Assembly (NCBI GenBank): GCA_030836155.1
Contig: JAURQI010000158.1
Location: 1 to 36,066, forward strand
Direction of reading: 5' to 3'
Origin: Crocinitomix sp.
GTDB taxonomy: Bacteria > Bacteroidota > Bacteroidia > Flavobacteriales_D > Crocinitomicaceae
Length of the DNA: 36,066 bases
Made by a program: the position numbers and the translations under genes
The notes under the pieces: generated by a model
Told to the model about the DNA's origin: nothing
What the model saw: only the letters and a program-made list of their open reading frames with translations
The model's database searches: none
Shown here: piece by piece, positions 14,768 through 23,147 of the stretch
Layout: each line of letters opens with the position of its first letter
Position numbering within the stretch: the first letter of the stretch is position 1

Positions 14768-17308
14768 ATGAAAAATCTAACAGCTACCCTACTTATGTGT
14801 TGTTTCGGCATCCTCAATGTCAACGCACAGTCGTTTAATGAAATTCAAAAAGTTACCTCATTTGATCGTGAAAGTGAAGATCGCGCCGGTTGGTGTGTTG
14901 ATATAGACGACAATTATGCCGTAGTCGGCGCTTATGGCGATGATTTTGGAGCAACTAACCCAAATATGGGATCCGTTTATGTCTACGAAAGAGACATGGC
15001 CGGAGATTGGAATTTTATTCAAAAATTAACCAATTCAGATCAAGATGATTATGATCGCTTTGGCTGGTCCGTAGCCATTCACGGTGATATTATAGTTGTT
15101 GGAGCTTATGGAGAGGATGAAAATGAATTTGACGAAGAAAACTTATCAAAAGCAGGATCGGCCTATATTTTTAAAAGAGATGGTGATGGAGATTGGAATG
15201 AAGTTCAAAAGATTGTTGCATCAGATCGAGCTGAAGGTGATGAATTTGGATTCTCAGTTGCTGTTCATGATGATCTTATAGTAGTGGGCGCCCATTATTG
15301 TAGCACGAATGCATTAGGATTCGGTTATTCTTTTCACGCCGGAGCTGTTTATATATTTGAAGAAGATGTAGATGGTGAATGGGTGGAATTACAAAAAATG
15401 GCCGCTTCAGATCGTTGGGGAAATCCAGGTTTTGAATACGAAGAAGAAGATTGGAATTGGCGCTACGGTGAGTCTGTTGGTGTTTGGGAGGATTATATTG
15501 TTGTTGGTTCTCAGTTTGCTTCAAAGGCATACGTTTATGAGCGCTCAGGTGATACATGGGATGAAGCTGAAAAATTAACCTACCCGGGTATTTCATGGTT
15601 AGATCGTGCTGGTATTGTTGCCATTGATGAGACAACCGTTGTAGTTGGTGCTCAAACATGGGATTATACAGAGATTTGGGGTGAAGGTGAATTAATGAAT
15701 TCTGGAGGAGCTGCTGTATTTGATCGTAACGCGGGCACAGGAAACTGGGAGTTTACGGAAATGATTGTAAATACAGATAGAGATGCTGGCGATCATTTTG
15801 GAATTGATGTGGCTATTGAAGGTGACTATATTGCTGTCGGAACACATAGTGATAATCACGACGAAGACGATGATGCTTATTTAGAAAACGCAGGTTCAGC
15901 CTATATTTTCAAGAAAACCGATGGTGATTGGTCAGAATATGATAAAGTCGATGCTTCTGATCGGAATGCAGAAGATGAACATGGAATTGCTGTGAGTATC
16001 TCTGGTACAACAGCTATTGTAGGCGCTTTTCAGCAAGATTTCCCAGCGGGAGGTGGTGATTATATTGAAGATGCTGGTGCTGCATACTTTTACATCGATG
16101 GAGAAGATGTTGATTGTCCAGCTGTCTATTATGATCAATCTTTATCGATTTGCGATGGGGAAAGCGTAACAGTCGGAGAAAGCGTTTATACAACTACCGG
16201 TATTTATGAAGATATCCTAACGTCGGTTGATGGATGCGATAGCATCGTTTCAACTGAGCTAAATGTAATCGGAACAGATCCTTATGAATATACTGAGATT
16301 ATCTGCCCCGGACAAGTTGTTGTCGTAGGCGATAGCGAATACTCTGAAGCTGGAACATACACGGATATCTTTGACACCGATGCGGGTTGCGATAGCATTG
16401 TTGTCACAACGGTCATTGTTGAGGATGGTGTTGGTGATTATGGAATTGATGGAGATGGAGACGGATTATACGTCTTAGCCGATGGTATTGCAACGTACCA
16501 ATGGATTACTTGTGATCCTTATGAAATCATTCCGGGTGAAGAGTTTTGGTTCTTTACACCTCCTGGACCTGGTCAATATGCTGTTATCGTGAGTAATGAA
16601 GACGGATGTGTTGATACGTCCGATTGCGTGACAATAATTGATGAAGGTGGTGATGAATTGACAATGCCGACAGAAGGGATTGGACCAACACAAACAGCTT
16701 GTGAAGGAACACTTTTTGATAGTGGCGGAAGTTCTTTTGCTTATTCTGATAATGAAGATGGGGTGATTACTATCGCGCCGACTGATGCGATAGAAGTTGA
16801 ATTGACCTTTATCGAATTTGATGTAGAAGCTGGAGGCGACGGAGACCCTTGTCCCTGGGACTATTTAGAAATTTACGATGGTGCATCAACGGATGACCCT
16901 TTGATCGGATCTTATTGTAATGCCTCTCCTCCACCTGCTACTATTACATCTACTGGCGGCGCAATTACGTTACATTTCTATTCTGATGAAATCATCTCAA
17001 TGGCCGGATATGAAATTGATTGGGCGTGTACTGAAGATCCAGGATCAAGTTCAATTAATGAGAATCAAATGAATACATGGTCGATCTTTCCAAATCCTAA
17101 TACAGGTGAATTTACCATCATTTTAGCGGATGATCATAACGTGACTCAATTGGATATCTTAAATGAATTGGGACAAGTGGTGTATACAAATAATCAAATT
17201 ATACTGAATCAAAATATTAGTTTGGATCATGTTCATTCAGGAATCTATCTAGTAAGATTAACAACGAAAAATGGTTATGATTATAAGAAGGTGATTATTG
17301 CTAAGTAA
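14768..17308 (+). CDS. T9SS type A cargo: FG-GAP propeller, CDSI repeats, CUB domain
   Basis: 846 residues. The start is taken as the ATG at 14768 (MKNLTATLLMCCFGILNVNAQ, a clean signal peptide) instead of the TTG nine bases upstream. About residues 20-440 hold seven repeats of a G-x-S/D-V-A-I...D-x-I-x-V-G-A pattern, each followed by GSAYIF-like and W...Q-K-L/I elements: FG-GAP blades that would make a seven-bladed propeller. Two CDSI repeats follow (VDGCDSIVSTELNV, DAGCDSIVVTTVIV), then an Ig-like linker, a CUB domain (about 645-755, DPCPWDYLEIYDGASTDDPLIG) and a type A sorting domain (WSIFPNPNTGEFTI ... GIYLVRLTTKNG ... KKVIIAK). It is exported by T9SS to the cell surface or medium, is strongly acidic, and is probably a calcium-binding adhesin. 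It stands alone between terminators. Confidence 0.9.
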   Translation: MKNLTATLLMCCFGILNVNAQSFNEIQKVTSFDRESEDRAGWCVDIDDNYAVVGAYGDDFGATNPNMGSVYVYERDMAGDWNFIQKLTNSDQDDYDRFGWSVAIHGDIIVVGAYGEDENEFDEENLSKAGSAYIFKRDGDGDWNEVQKIVASDRAEGDEFGFSVAVHDDLIVVGAHYCSTNALGFGYSFHAGAVYIFEEDVDGEWVELQKMAASDRWGNPGFEYEEEDWNWRYGESVGVWEDYIVVGSQFASKAYVYERSGDTWDEAEKLTYPGISWLDRAGIVAIDETTVVVGAQTWDYTEIWGEGELMNSGGAAVFDRNAGTGNWEFTEMIVNTDRDAGDHFGIDVAIEGDYIAVGTHSDNHDEDDDAYLENAGSAYIFKKTDGDWSEYDKVDASDRNAEDEHGIAVSISGTTAIVGAFQQDFPAGGGDYIEDAGAAYFYIDGEDVDCPAVYYDQSLSICDGESVTVGESVYTTTGIYEDILTSVDGCDSIVSTELNVIGTDPYEYTEIICPGQVVVVGDSEYSEAGTYTDIFDTDAGCDSIVVTTVIVEDGVGDYGIDGDGDGLYVLADGIATYQWITCDPYEIIPGEEFWFFTPPGPGQYAVIVSNEDGCVDTSDCVTIIDEGGDELTMPTEGIGPTQTACEGTLFDSGGSSFAYSDNEDGVITIAPTDAIEVELTFIEFDVEAGGDGDPCPWDYLEIYDGASTDDPLIGSYCNASPPPATITSTGGAITLHFYSDEIISMAGYEIDWACTEDPGSSSINENQMNTWSIFPNPNTGEFTIILADDHNVTQLDILNELGQVVYTNNQIILNQNISLDHVHSGIYLVRLTTKNGYDYKKVIIAK

Positions 17309-17327
17309 AGTATTCTAAACAATTATT

Positions 17328-17365
17328 AAAAAGGTCAGAAAACGCTGTTTTTCTGACCTTTTTTT
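17328..17365 (+). terminator. rho-independent terminator after the adhesin gene
   Basis: AAAAGGTCAGAAAA pairs with TTTTCTGACCTTTT around a 5- to 6-nt loop, ending in seven T, 20 nt after the stop codon. Confidence 0.92.
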
Positions 17366-17417
17366 ATAATAATTACCCTTTACACTGTATGTGTAACTTC
17401 GTTTAGCACATTGTTCC

Positions 17418-17456
17418 GTTGGCTGCGGAGTAGCTGCGTTGCTGCGCAAAGCCAAC
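17418..17456. repeat. GC-rich inverted repeat in intergenic DNA
   Basis: GTTGGCT (17418-17424) and AGCCAAC (17450-17456) flank a GC-rich 25-nt interior that itself contains TTGC-TGC-GCAA. It stands out from the AT-rich surroundings, as does the block at 921-1000. It has no T-run, so it is not an obvious terminator. Confidence 0.5.
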
Positions 17457-17525
17457 CTAATTGCAATCCGACAAAAAAACTTATTGAGCAGCGCCGTAAT
17501 AACCTTTTTATTTTACTTTTGATTT

Positions 17526-18281
17526 ATGCCATGTATCCTCCATGACGACAATGATTATCTCGTTGTTTCTAAACAACCGAATCAACTGGTTTACAAGTCT
17601 TATTATTCACGTAACATCAAATCCATTCCGTTATTAAATGAATTGGAAGAGATTTTGGCCTACAAGCTCTACCCCATTCATCGTCTGGATTATAAGACCT
17701 CTGGATTATTGTTGTTTGCTAAATCATCAGAATCTGCTAAAGAATTGCAACAAACCTTTGAAAAACGAGAAGTTACAAAGACATACTTAGCACTTGTTCG
17801 TGGTTTCTTTAATCCTTCGGATGGATCAATTGACAGTCCGGTTAAGCATCCTGAAACAGGTAAGTATCGTGATGCTGAGACAGCTTATCAAACACTTTTA
17901 CAAATTCAACTTCCTTTTCCGGTAAAACCGTATGACTCCAGTCGTTATTCACTCATGATTCTCAAACCAAAAACAGGGAGAATGCATCAACTAAGGAAAC
18001 ATATGAATAAGGTGGCGCACCCAATTATTGGTGATCATAAATACGGAAATCGACATCACAATCAGTTCTTTGAAAATCATTGGAAATGCCCGTACTTACT
18101 TTTGCATGCGTATTCGTTGAATTTGCAAATGAATGAGAAAGAATTGGATTTAACGGTGCCTGCTTCAAATGGATGGAGTGAACTAATTGAGAAATTAATC
18201 CGTCACGGAGAGATAATATACCAAGCTGAAGATTATGAGAGACTGGCAAAACTGAATAAATGGCCTGTTCTAAATCATTAG
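17526..18281 (+). CDS. truC: tRNA pseudouridine synthase C (RluA family)
   Basis: 251 residues. It isomerises a specific uridine (position 65 in E. coli tRNAs) to pseudouridine. The family catalytic motif PIHRLDYKTSG (50-60) carries the nucleophilic Asp55. Further on, SRYSLMILKPKTGRMHQLRKHM and HPIIGDHKYGNRHHNQ match the TruC pattern, and the protein begins directly with the catalytic domain, without an S4 domain, as TruC does. Other RluA-family members are less likely because of the YKS-type N-terminal element and the GNRHHN segment. Its 3' end overlaps the convergent acetyltransferase gene by 4 nt. Confidence 0.88.
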   Translation: MPCILHDDNDYLVVSKQPNQLVYKSYYSRNIKSIPLLNELEEILAYKLYPIHRLDYKTSGLLLFAKSSESAKELQQTFEKREVTKTYLALVRGFFNPSDGSIDSPVKHPETGKYRDAETAYQTLLQIQLPFPVKPYDSSRYSLMILKPKTGRMHQLRKHMNKVAHPIIGDHKYGNRHHNQFFENHWKCPYLLLHAYSLNLQMNEKELDLTVPASNGWSELIEKLIRHGEIIYQAEDYERLAKLNKWPVLNH

Positions 18282-18799
18282 TGCAATGACTTCTTATAAT
18301 AATCGAAATTACACGGATTAACCAAGTTCTTCGCTTTAATCGGTTTAACTTTGGAGAAATCCTCAGCATGTGTAAATTGATACCCTAATTTACGATACCA
18401 AGCATCCAATCGTAATTTGAAAGGTACTTCCATGTCTCTCGGTCGCAAGATTTCCAATTGCATATACTTCCCTCCTCTTGATTTAGCTCGATTTTCAGCG
18501 GCATCTATCAACGCTTGGCCTATCCCATTGCCTTTCTTGTCAAAATCAGCTGAAAGCAAACTAAATGACCAAGTATCGGCGCTTCTCTGGTATGTATGGA
18601 TACTACCTACTGGCTCGTCATTCAACCATGCAGCAATAATTTCATCCTTTTCAATGAGTTTATTGAAGTCTTCAAAATTAATGCGAACATAATTTTCTCC
18701 CCACACCTCAATCTCAGTTAAAGCATAGGCTATACGCAAAATCTCATAGAGTTTTTTACGTTCGGTCAGATTTGCATTTTGAGCACTTCTAATATCCAT
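18278..18799 (-). CDS. GNAT-family N-acetyltransferase
   Basis: The start is set at the ATG 18799-18797 (MDIRSAQNANLTERKKLYE), giving 173 residues. An upstream ATG at 18823 would place the start inside the terminator hairpin of the neighbouring TPR gene and is rejected. The GNAT fold shows in the order: N-terminal helix, IIAAWLNDEPVGSIHTYQ strand pair, WSFSLLSADFDKKGNGIGQALIDAAENRAKSRGG (acetyl-CoA pyrophosphate loop, with KKGNGIGQAL as the R/Q-x-x-G-x-G/A equivalent), YMQLEIL and WYRKLGYQ. It transfers an acetyl group from acetyl-CoA to an unknown amine substrate. It is convergent with truC. Confidence 0.87.
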   Translation of the reverse strand: MDIRSAQNANLTERKKLYEILRIAYALTEIEVWGENYVRINFEDFNKLIEKDEIIAAWLNDEPVGSIHTYQRSADTWSFSLLSADFDKKGNGIGQALIDAAENRAKSRGGKYMQLEILRPRDMEVPFKLRLDAWYRKLGYQFTHAEDFSKVKPIKAKNLVNPCNFDYYKKSLH

Positions 18800-18807
18800 G
18801 ATGCAAA

Positions 18808-18845
18808 AATAAAAAGTCCGCATGACTCAACGGCCATGCGGACTT
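18808..18845 (-). terminator. terminator of the TPR protein gene
   Basis: On the minus strand AAGTCCGCATG (18845-18835) pairs with CATGCGGACTT (18824-18814) around a 10-nt loop, followed by TTTTTATTTTT. It sits 26 nt after the stop of the gene ending at 18871 and immediately before the acetyltransferase ATG. Confidence 0.9.
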
Positions 18846-18870
18846 AAAAACTTGTATTAAAATAGGATGA

Positions 18871-20073
18871 TTAATTAAGTTCAGCGATTCGTGCTTTAGT
18901 TGCTTTAAACTCTTCCACCATTCCTAATTTACCGTAAACTGCTTTTAAAGACTCTAAAATCACAACATCTTTAGGTTCTGCTTCAGCAGCGTCTTCTAAG
19001 TATGGTAAAGCTTTTTTAAACAGCTCTTTAGATTCCTCAATCATTTGTGTTGCCTTAGGATCACTTGGAGGTAATTTATTTCCTTCATTGTAAAGATCAG
19101 CACCTTTATTGAAATAAATACCGCCCATTGAGAATTTTGCATTCGTATGGTTAGGATCTAGCTCCAATGTTCTATTATAAGCTGCTTTTGCCTCTTCAAT
19201 TTTATCCATTTGCTCATAGATATTTCCAGAAGTGTAAACTAAAGCCGTATTATCAGGATCTAAGACGATAGCTGCTTTCAATGCTTTTTCTGCATCAGCA
19301 CTGCGATCAGTATCGATATAGAAGTTAATCATTGCGATGAGTATATCTAAGTTTTCAGGTGCCTTTTTAACAGCATCTTGTAATACTTTTTCCGCCTCTT
19401 CCGTTTTTCCTTGCTTGCTCAAAGCAGTAGATAAGTAACCTGCACTTGCTCCAAGATTAAATCCTAGGTCCACACAAGATTGAAATGCATCTGCTGCTAC
19501 TTCCCATTTTTCAATTTGCAAAGCCGCAGAACCACCGTAAAAATAGAAGTTAGAATCTTTAACACCCGCAATATCTCCAAATTCAGCAGCACCTAATAAA
19601 CCGCCCATTGCCATTTCGTATTCGCCTTTTTCATAGGCTATAATGCCCATTGCAGAAGCCTGCGCTCTGTACATTAAACAATAAGCATTGACGTCATCAA
19701 CATAACGTTCTTTTGTATCCACTTCTTTCGATTTTTTTAGTGCCGCCATTCCGTCTTCAGCCATTTGTTGACCGTCTAATCCAGCCAAATCTTCGTTTGT
19801 GGAGTCCATTGCTACCAAAGCACCCATTTCAAGGTAAATCTTACCTTTATACATGTACATTTTTGGATCATTTTGCGTCTCCGGATGCTCGCTGGCGCCA
19901 TCAATATAACCTTTAGCGTCTTTATAATCGTTTACCGCTTGCTCCATCTTTTGATTTTGCATTGCTTCTCTCGCATCCTTGTAGTATATACTTGCGTTTT
20001 GCACGTTCTTCTTTTGTGCAAATGATACACCAGTGATTAGGACTAATCCAATTGTATAAACAAGTTGTTTCAT
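18871..20073 (-). CDS. periplasmic tetratricopeptide-repeat protein
   Basis: 400 residues with a signal peptide (MKQLVYTIGLVLITGVSFAQ). The mature part is a helical repeat array with clear TPR units, for example ASIYYKDAREAMQNQKMEQAVNDYKDAK, SAGYLSTALSKQGKTEEAEKVLQDAVKKAPEN, ADAEKALKAAIVLDPDNTALVYTSGNIYEQMDKIEEAKAAYNRTLELDPNHTNAKFSMGGIYFNKG and ALPYLEDAAEAEPKDVVILESLKAVYGKLG. TPR proteins act as protein-binding scaffolds; the partner here is unknown. It lies downstream of gyrA in the same direction, but a terminator at 20208-20257 separates them, so it probably has its own promoter. Confidence 0.88.
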   Translation of the reverse strand: MKQLVYTIGLVLITGVSFAQKKNVQNASIYYKDAREAMQNQKMEQAVNDYKDAKGYIDGASEHPETQNDPKMYMYKGKIYLEMGALVAMDSTNEDLAGLDGQQMAEDGMAALKKSKEVDTKERYVDDVNAYCLMYRAQASAMGIIAYEKGEYEMAMGGLLGAAEFGDIAGVKDSNFYFYGGSAALQIEKWEVAADAFQSCVDLGFNLGASAGYLSTALSKQGKTEEAEKVLQDAVKKAPENLDILIAMINFYIDTDRSADAEKALKAAIVLDPDNTALVYTSGNIYEQMDKIEEAKAAYNRTLELDPNHTNAKFSMGGIYFNKGADLYNEGNKLPPSDPKATQMIEESKELFKKALPYLEDAAEAEPKDVVILESLKAVYGKLGMVEEFKATKARIAELN

Positions 20074-20207
20074 TGTAGTTTTTGTTTTTTTATTTTAATG
20101 ATGTGGTATTTTTTAAAATTCCATAAACAAGATTCCAATTTTTATGCCACGTTCCCAAAATTACTCAAAGACTTGTGAATTTCAAAGGAATCCTCAAGTA
20201 ATCAGAT

Positions 20208-20257
20208 CAAAAAAAGAGCGTTTGTCTAGTGTTTCGATACACTTTTCAAACGCTCTT
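20208..20257 (-). terminator. terminator of gyrA
   Basis: On the minus strand AAGAGCGTTTG (20257-20247) pairs with CAAACGCTCTT (20224-20214), with an additional inner AGTGT/ACACT stem, then a run of seven T. It is 32 nt after the gyrA stop. Confidence 0.9.
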
Positions 20258-20288
20258 CTGATATTATTTGTTCAGATCAACGAAGAAT

Positions 20289-22811
20289 CTATTCTTCTTC
20301 ATTCCCTCCATGATCTTCGCTGATAATCGGATTTCCGTCCTCATCTAATTCCTCCACGTTCTCTTCATCACGGTCACGATAAACCTTAGCAACAGCTGCA
20401 ATTTCGTCATTACCTCTCAAGCTAATTAATCGAACACCTTGCGTTGCTCTACCCATCACACGTAACTCCTCTACATGCATTCGAATGGTGATTCCTTTTC
20501 GCGTAATGATCATTAAATCGTCATCATCTGTTACATTTTTCATGGAGATTAATTCTCCTGTTTTGTCGGTAACATTGATCGTCTTAACACCTTTACCTCC
20601 ACGGTTAGTGATGCGGTAATCAGAAACTTCTGATCTTTTACCGTAACCATTACTTGAAACAACAAGTACGTTGGCATCTTCACTTTCTACAGCAATCATT
20701 CCAACCACTTCATCCTTGTCACTTCCTAATGTAATACCGCGAACACCGGACGCTGTTCTTCCCATAAAACGAACTTTCTCTTCATTAAAACGAATCGCTT
20801 TTCCTGACTTTAATGCCATCATGATTTCGTTCGTTCCATTCGTTAACTTCGCTTCAAGTAATTCATCTCCCTCGCGGATACTGATGGCGTTAATACCATT
20901 TGTTCTTGGACGAGAATATGCTTCTAGTTTTGTTTTCTTAATTACACCACGCTTCGTACACATTACGATGTACTTGCCATCAATGTATTCTTCATCCTTA
21001 ATATCTTTTACATTGATGAATGCCTTGATGGAGTCATCTTGTTCGATATTAATTAAGTTTTGTAATGCCCGACCTTTCGTGTTCTTAGCTCCTTCCGGCA
21101 CTTCGAAGATACGCATCCAGAAACATTTACCTTTCTCTGTAAAGATCAATAACCAGTTGTGGTTAGTAGCAACAAATAGGTGCTCTAAGAAATCTTTGTC
21201 TCGTGTTGCTGAACCTTTCGCTCCAACTCCACCTCTACTTTGAACGCGATACTCATCCAACGATGTACGTTTGATATAGCCGGCGTGGGAAATAGTAATC
21301 ACAACCTCGTTATCCGGAATCAAATCTTCAATACGCATCTCGTTTGCTGAGTATTCGATAATTGAACGACGCTCATCACCATATTTCTCCTTGACATAAG
21401 CCAATTCTTCTTTGATGATATTCATACGACGCTCTTCATTAGAAAGGATATCTTTGAAATCAGCGATCTTCACCATTAAATCGTCGTATTCAGCGCGCAA
21501 TTTATCTTGCTCGAGTCCAGTTAACTGGCGTAATCGCATTTCAACAATGGCACGAGACTGAACATCTGTCAATTCAAAGCGAGCAATTAATTTATCACGT
21601 GCTTCTTCTGGGCTTTTTGAAGCCCTAATCAATTTTATTACTTCATCAATATTATCAGAAGCGATGATTAAACCTTCTAAGATGTGAGCACGTTCCTCAG
21701 CTTTGCGCAATTCATATTTTGTTCTTCGGATCACGACCTCATGGCGGTGTTCAACAAAATGATGAATCATATCCTTCAAGTTCAATACTTCAGGACGACC
21801 TTTTACAAGAGCGATATTATTAACTGGGAAAGATGATTGAAGCGCTGTGTATTTAAATAGCTTATTTAAAACTACGTTTGGAATCGAATCACGCTTTAGT
21901 TCATACACTACGCGCATACCATTACGGTCAGATTCATCTCTGATATCAGAAATACCAGCAATTTTACCATCGTTTACTAAGTCAGCCGTTTTCTTTATCA
22001 TGTCGGCCTTATTGACTTGGTAAGGAATCTCCGTAACGATAATGGCTTCACGACCTTCTCGAATTTCCTCGATAACAGCCTTTCCGCGCATAATAACACG
22101 TCCTTTACCTGTTTTGAATGCATCTATTACACCTTCATAACCGTAAATCACACCTCCTGTTGGGAAATCAGGTGCTTTTACATGTTGCATCAATTCGTCG
22201 ATTTCAATATCACGGTTATCGATATACGCCGTAATTCCGTCCACAACTTCGCTTAAGTTATGTGGAGGCATATTCGTCGCCATACCTACTGCAATACCTG
22301 ATGCTCCGTTGACTAATAAATTTGGAATCTTCGTTGGAAGTACCGTCGGCTCTTCCATTGAATCATCAAAGTTCAAAGAAAAATCTACCGTCTCTTTATC
22401 CAAATCGGCTAACATTTCTTCAGCAATTTTCTGTAAACGCGACTCTGTATAACGCATGGCCGCTGGACTATCGCCGTCAATCGATCCAAAGTTACCTTGG
22501 CCATCGACCATAGGATAACGTAAAGACCAAGGCTGCGCCATACGCACCATTGTATCGTATACAGAAGAATCACCATGCGGGTGGTACTTACCGAGTACAT
22601 CCCCGACAATTCTTGCTGATTTCTTATATGGACGGTTTGCAAAGACACCTAAATCTTGCATACCATATAATACGCGTCTGTGAACCGGTTTTAGTCCATC
22701 TCGGACATCCGGTAGAGCACGTGAAACAATCACCGACATTGAATAGTCAATGTAGGCTGATCTCATCTCCTCATCAATGTCTACTTTAATGATGTTTTCT
22801 CCGTCTGACAT
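20289..22811 (-). CDS. gyrA: DNA gyrase subunit A
   Basis: The start is the ATG at 22811 ([46 protein letters not shown]), giving 840 residues; an upstream in-frame ATG adds 22 residues that match no GyrA. The subunit cleaves and rejoins DNA in the A2B2 enzyme that introduces negative supercoils. The catalytic tyrosine is Tyr121 in [10 protein letters not shown]. The quinolone-determining region reads [10 protein letters not shown], with Ser82 and Asp86 at the E. coli Ser83/Asp87 positions, so the classic resistance substitutions are absent. The C-terminal beta-pinwheel has a GyrA-box-like QSRGGVG in place of QRRGGKG, later NRGGKG, and an acidic tail. Length and C-terminal domain favour GyrA over ParC. 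Confidence 0.96.
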   Translation of the reverse strand: MSDGENIIKVDIDEEMRSAYIDYSMSVIVSRALPDVRDGLKPVHRRVLYGMQDLGVFANRPYKKSARIVGDVLGKYHPHGDSSVYDTMVRMAQPWSLRYPMVDGQGNFGSIDGDSPAAMRYTESRLQKIAEEMLADLDKETVDFSLNFDDSMEEPTVLPTKIPNLLVNGASGIAVGMATNMPPHNLSEVVDGITAYIDNRDIEIDELMQHVKAPDFPTGGVIYGYEGVIDAFKTGKGRVIMRGKAVIEEIREGREAIIVTEIPYQVNKADMIKKTADLVNDGKIAGISDIRDESDRNGMRVVYELKRDSIPNVVLNKLFKYTALQSSFPVNNIALVKGRPEVLNLKDMIHHFVEHRHEVVIRRTKYELRKAEERAHILEGLIIASDNIDEVIKLIRASKSPEEARDKLIARFELTDVQSRAIVEMRLRQLTGLEQDKLRAEYDDLMVKIADFKDILSNEERRMNIIKEELAYVKEKYGDERRSIIEYSANEMRIEDLIPDNEVVITISHAGYIKRTSLDEYRVQSRGGVGAKGSATRDKDFLEHLFVATNHNWLLIFTEKGKCFWMRIFEVPEGAKNTKGRALQNLINIEQDDSIKAFINVKDIKDEEYIDGKYIVMCTKRGVIKKTKLEAYSRPRTNGINAISIREGDELLEAKLTNGTNEIMMALKSGKAIRFNEEKVRFMGRTASGVRGITLGSDKDEVVGMIAVESEDANVLVVSSNGYGKRSEVSDYRITNRGGKGVKTINVTDKTGELISMKNVTDDDDLMIITRKGITIRMHVEELRVMGRATQGVRLISLRGNDEIAAVAKVYRDRDEENVEELDEDGNPIISEDHGGNEEE

Positions 22812-23147
22812 ATCGTTTGTTTCTTTATAGTTTAAGTGCCGAAAATAGGGATTTTTTCGCTTGAAAAAGCATGTCAATTTGTCGACTTATCAACAAAAAT
22901 GGCAGGAAAATAATGTTTATTAACAATCGGTATAATAATTGTTCTTTGTATTTTGACAATCCGGAATAATTAGGTTATTTTGGATTGCTCAGAATTATTT
23001 AATGAGAACTGCAATGAATCGCCGTTTTTAACGTCTATTAGAATAATATAGCTGCGTTAAGTGGTTCTTGCCATATCAAAATCAAAACAACACAAAACAG
23101 AACTGGTCGCAGACTTGTTCAGTTAGAATAAGATTAAAGTATTAATT
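22812..23147. other. 336-bp divergent intergenic region between gyrA and clpC
   Basis: This must hold the promoters of both genes. It contains an inverted repeat AACAAT-N10-ATTGTT (22922-22943), a possible operator, and a longer hairpin at 22957-22987 described separately. No perfect TAnnTTTG box could be assigned with confidence, and no small gene was seen. Confidence 0.5.
22957..22987 (+). promoter_or_regulatory. stable hairpin in the probable clpC leader
   Basis: CAATCCGGAATAA (22957-22969) pairs with TTATTTTGGATTG (22975-22987) around the loop TTAGG: 13 pairs including two G-U pairs that form only in the plus-strand RNA. There is no T-run, so it is not a terminator. It lies 160 nt before the clpC ATG and could be a leader element or part of a small RNA. 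Confidence 0.45.

Noticed and set aside
15276..15659. 127-codon minus-strand ORF inside the adhesin gene
   Set aside because: Antisense shadow; His/Gln/Pro-rich translation produced by the acidic repeat coding sequence.
17514..17521. Perfect TAnnTTTG box just upstream of truC
   Set aside because: It is only 5 nt from the start codon and lacks a -33 element at a suitable distance; transcription would start inside the gene.
20671..21243. 190-codon plus-strand ORF inside gyrA
   Set aside because: Antisense shadow of a highly conserved gyrase reading frame.
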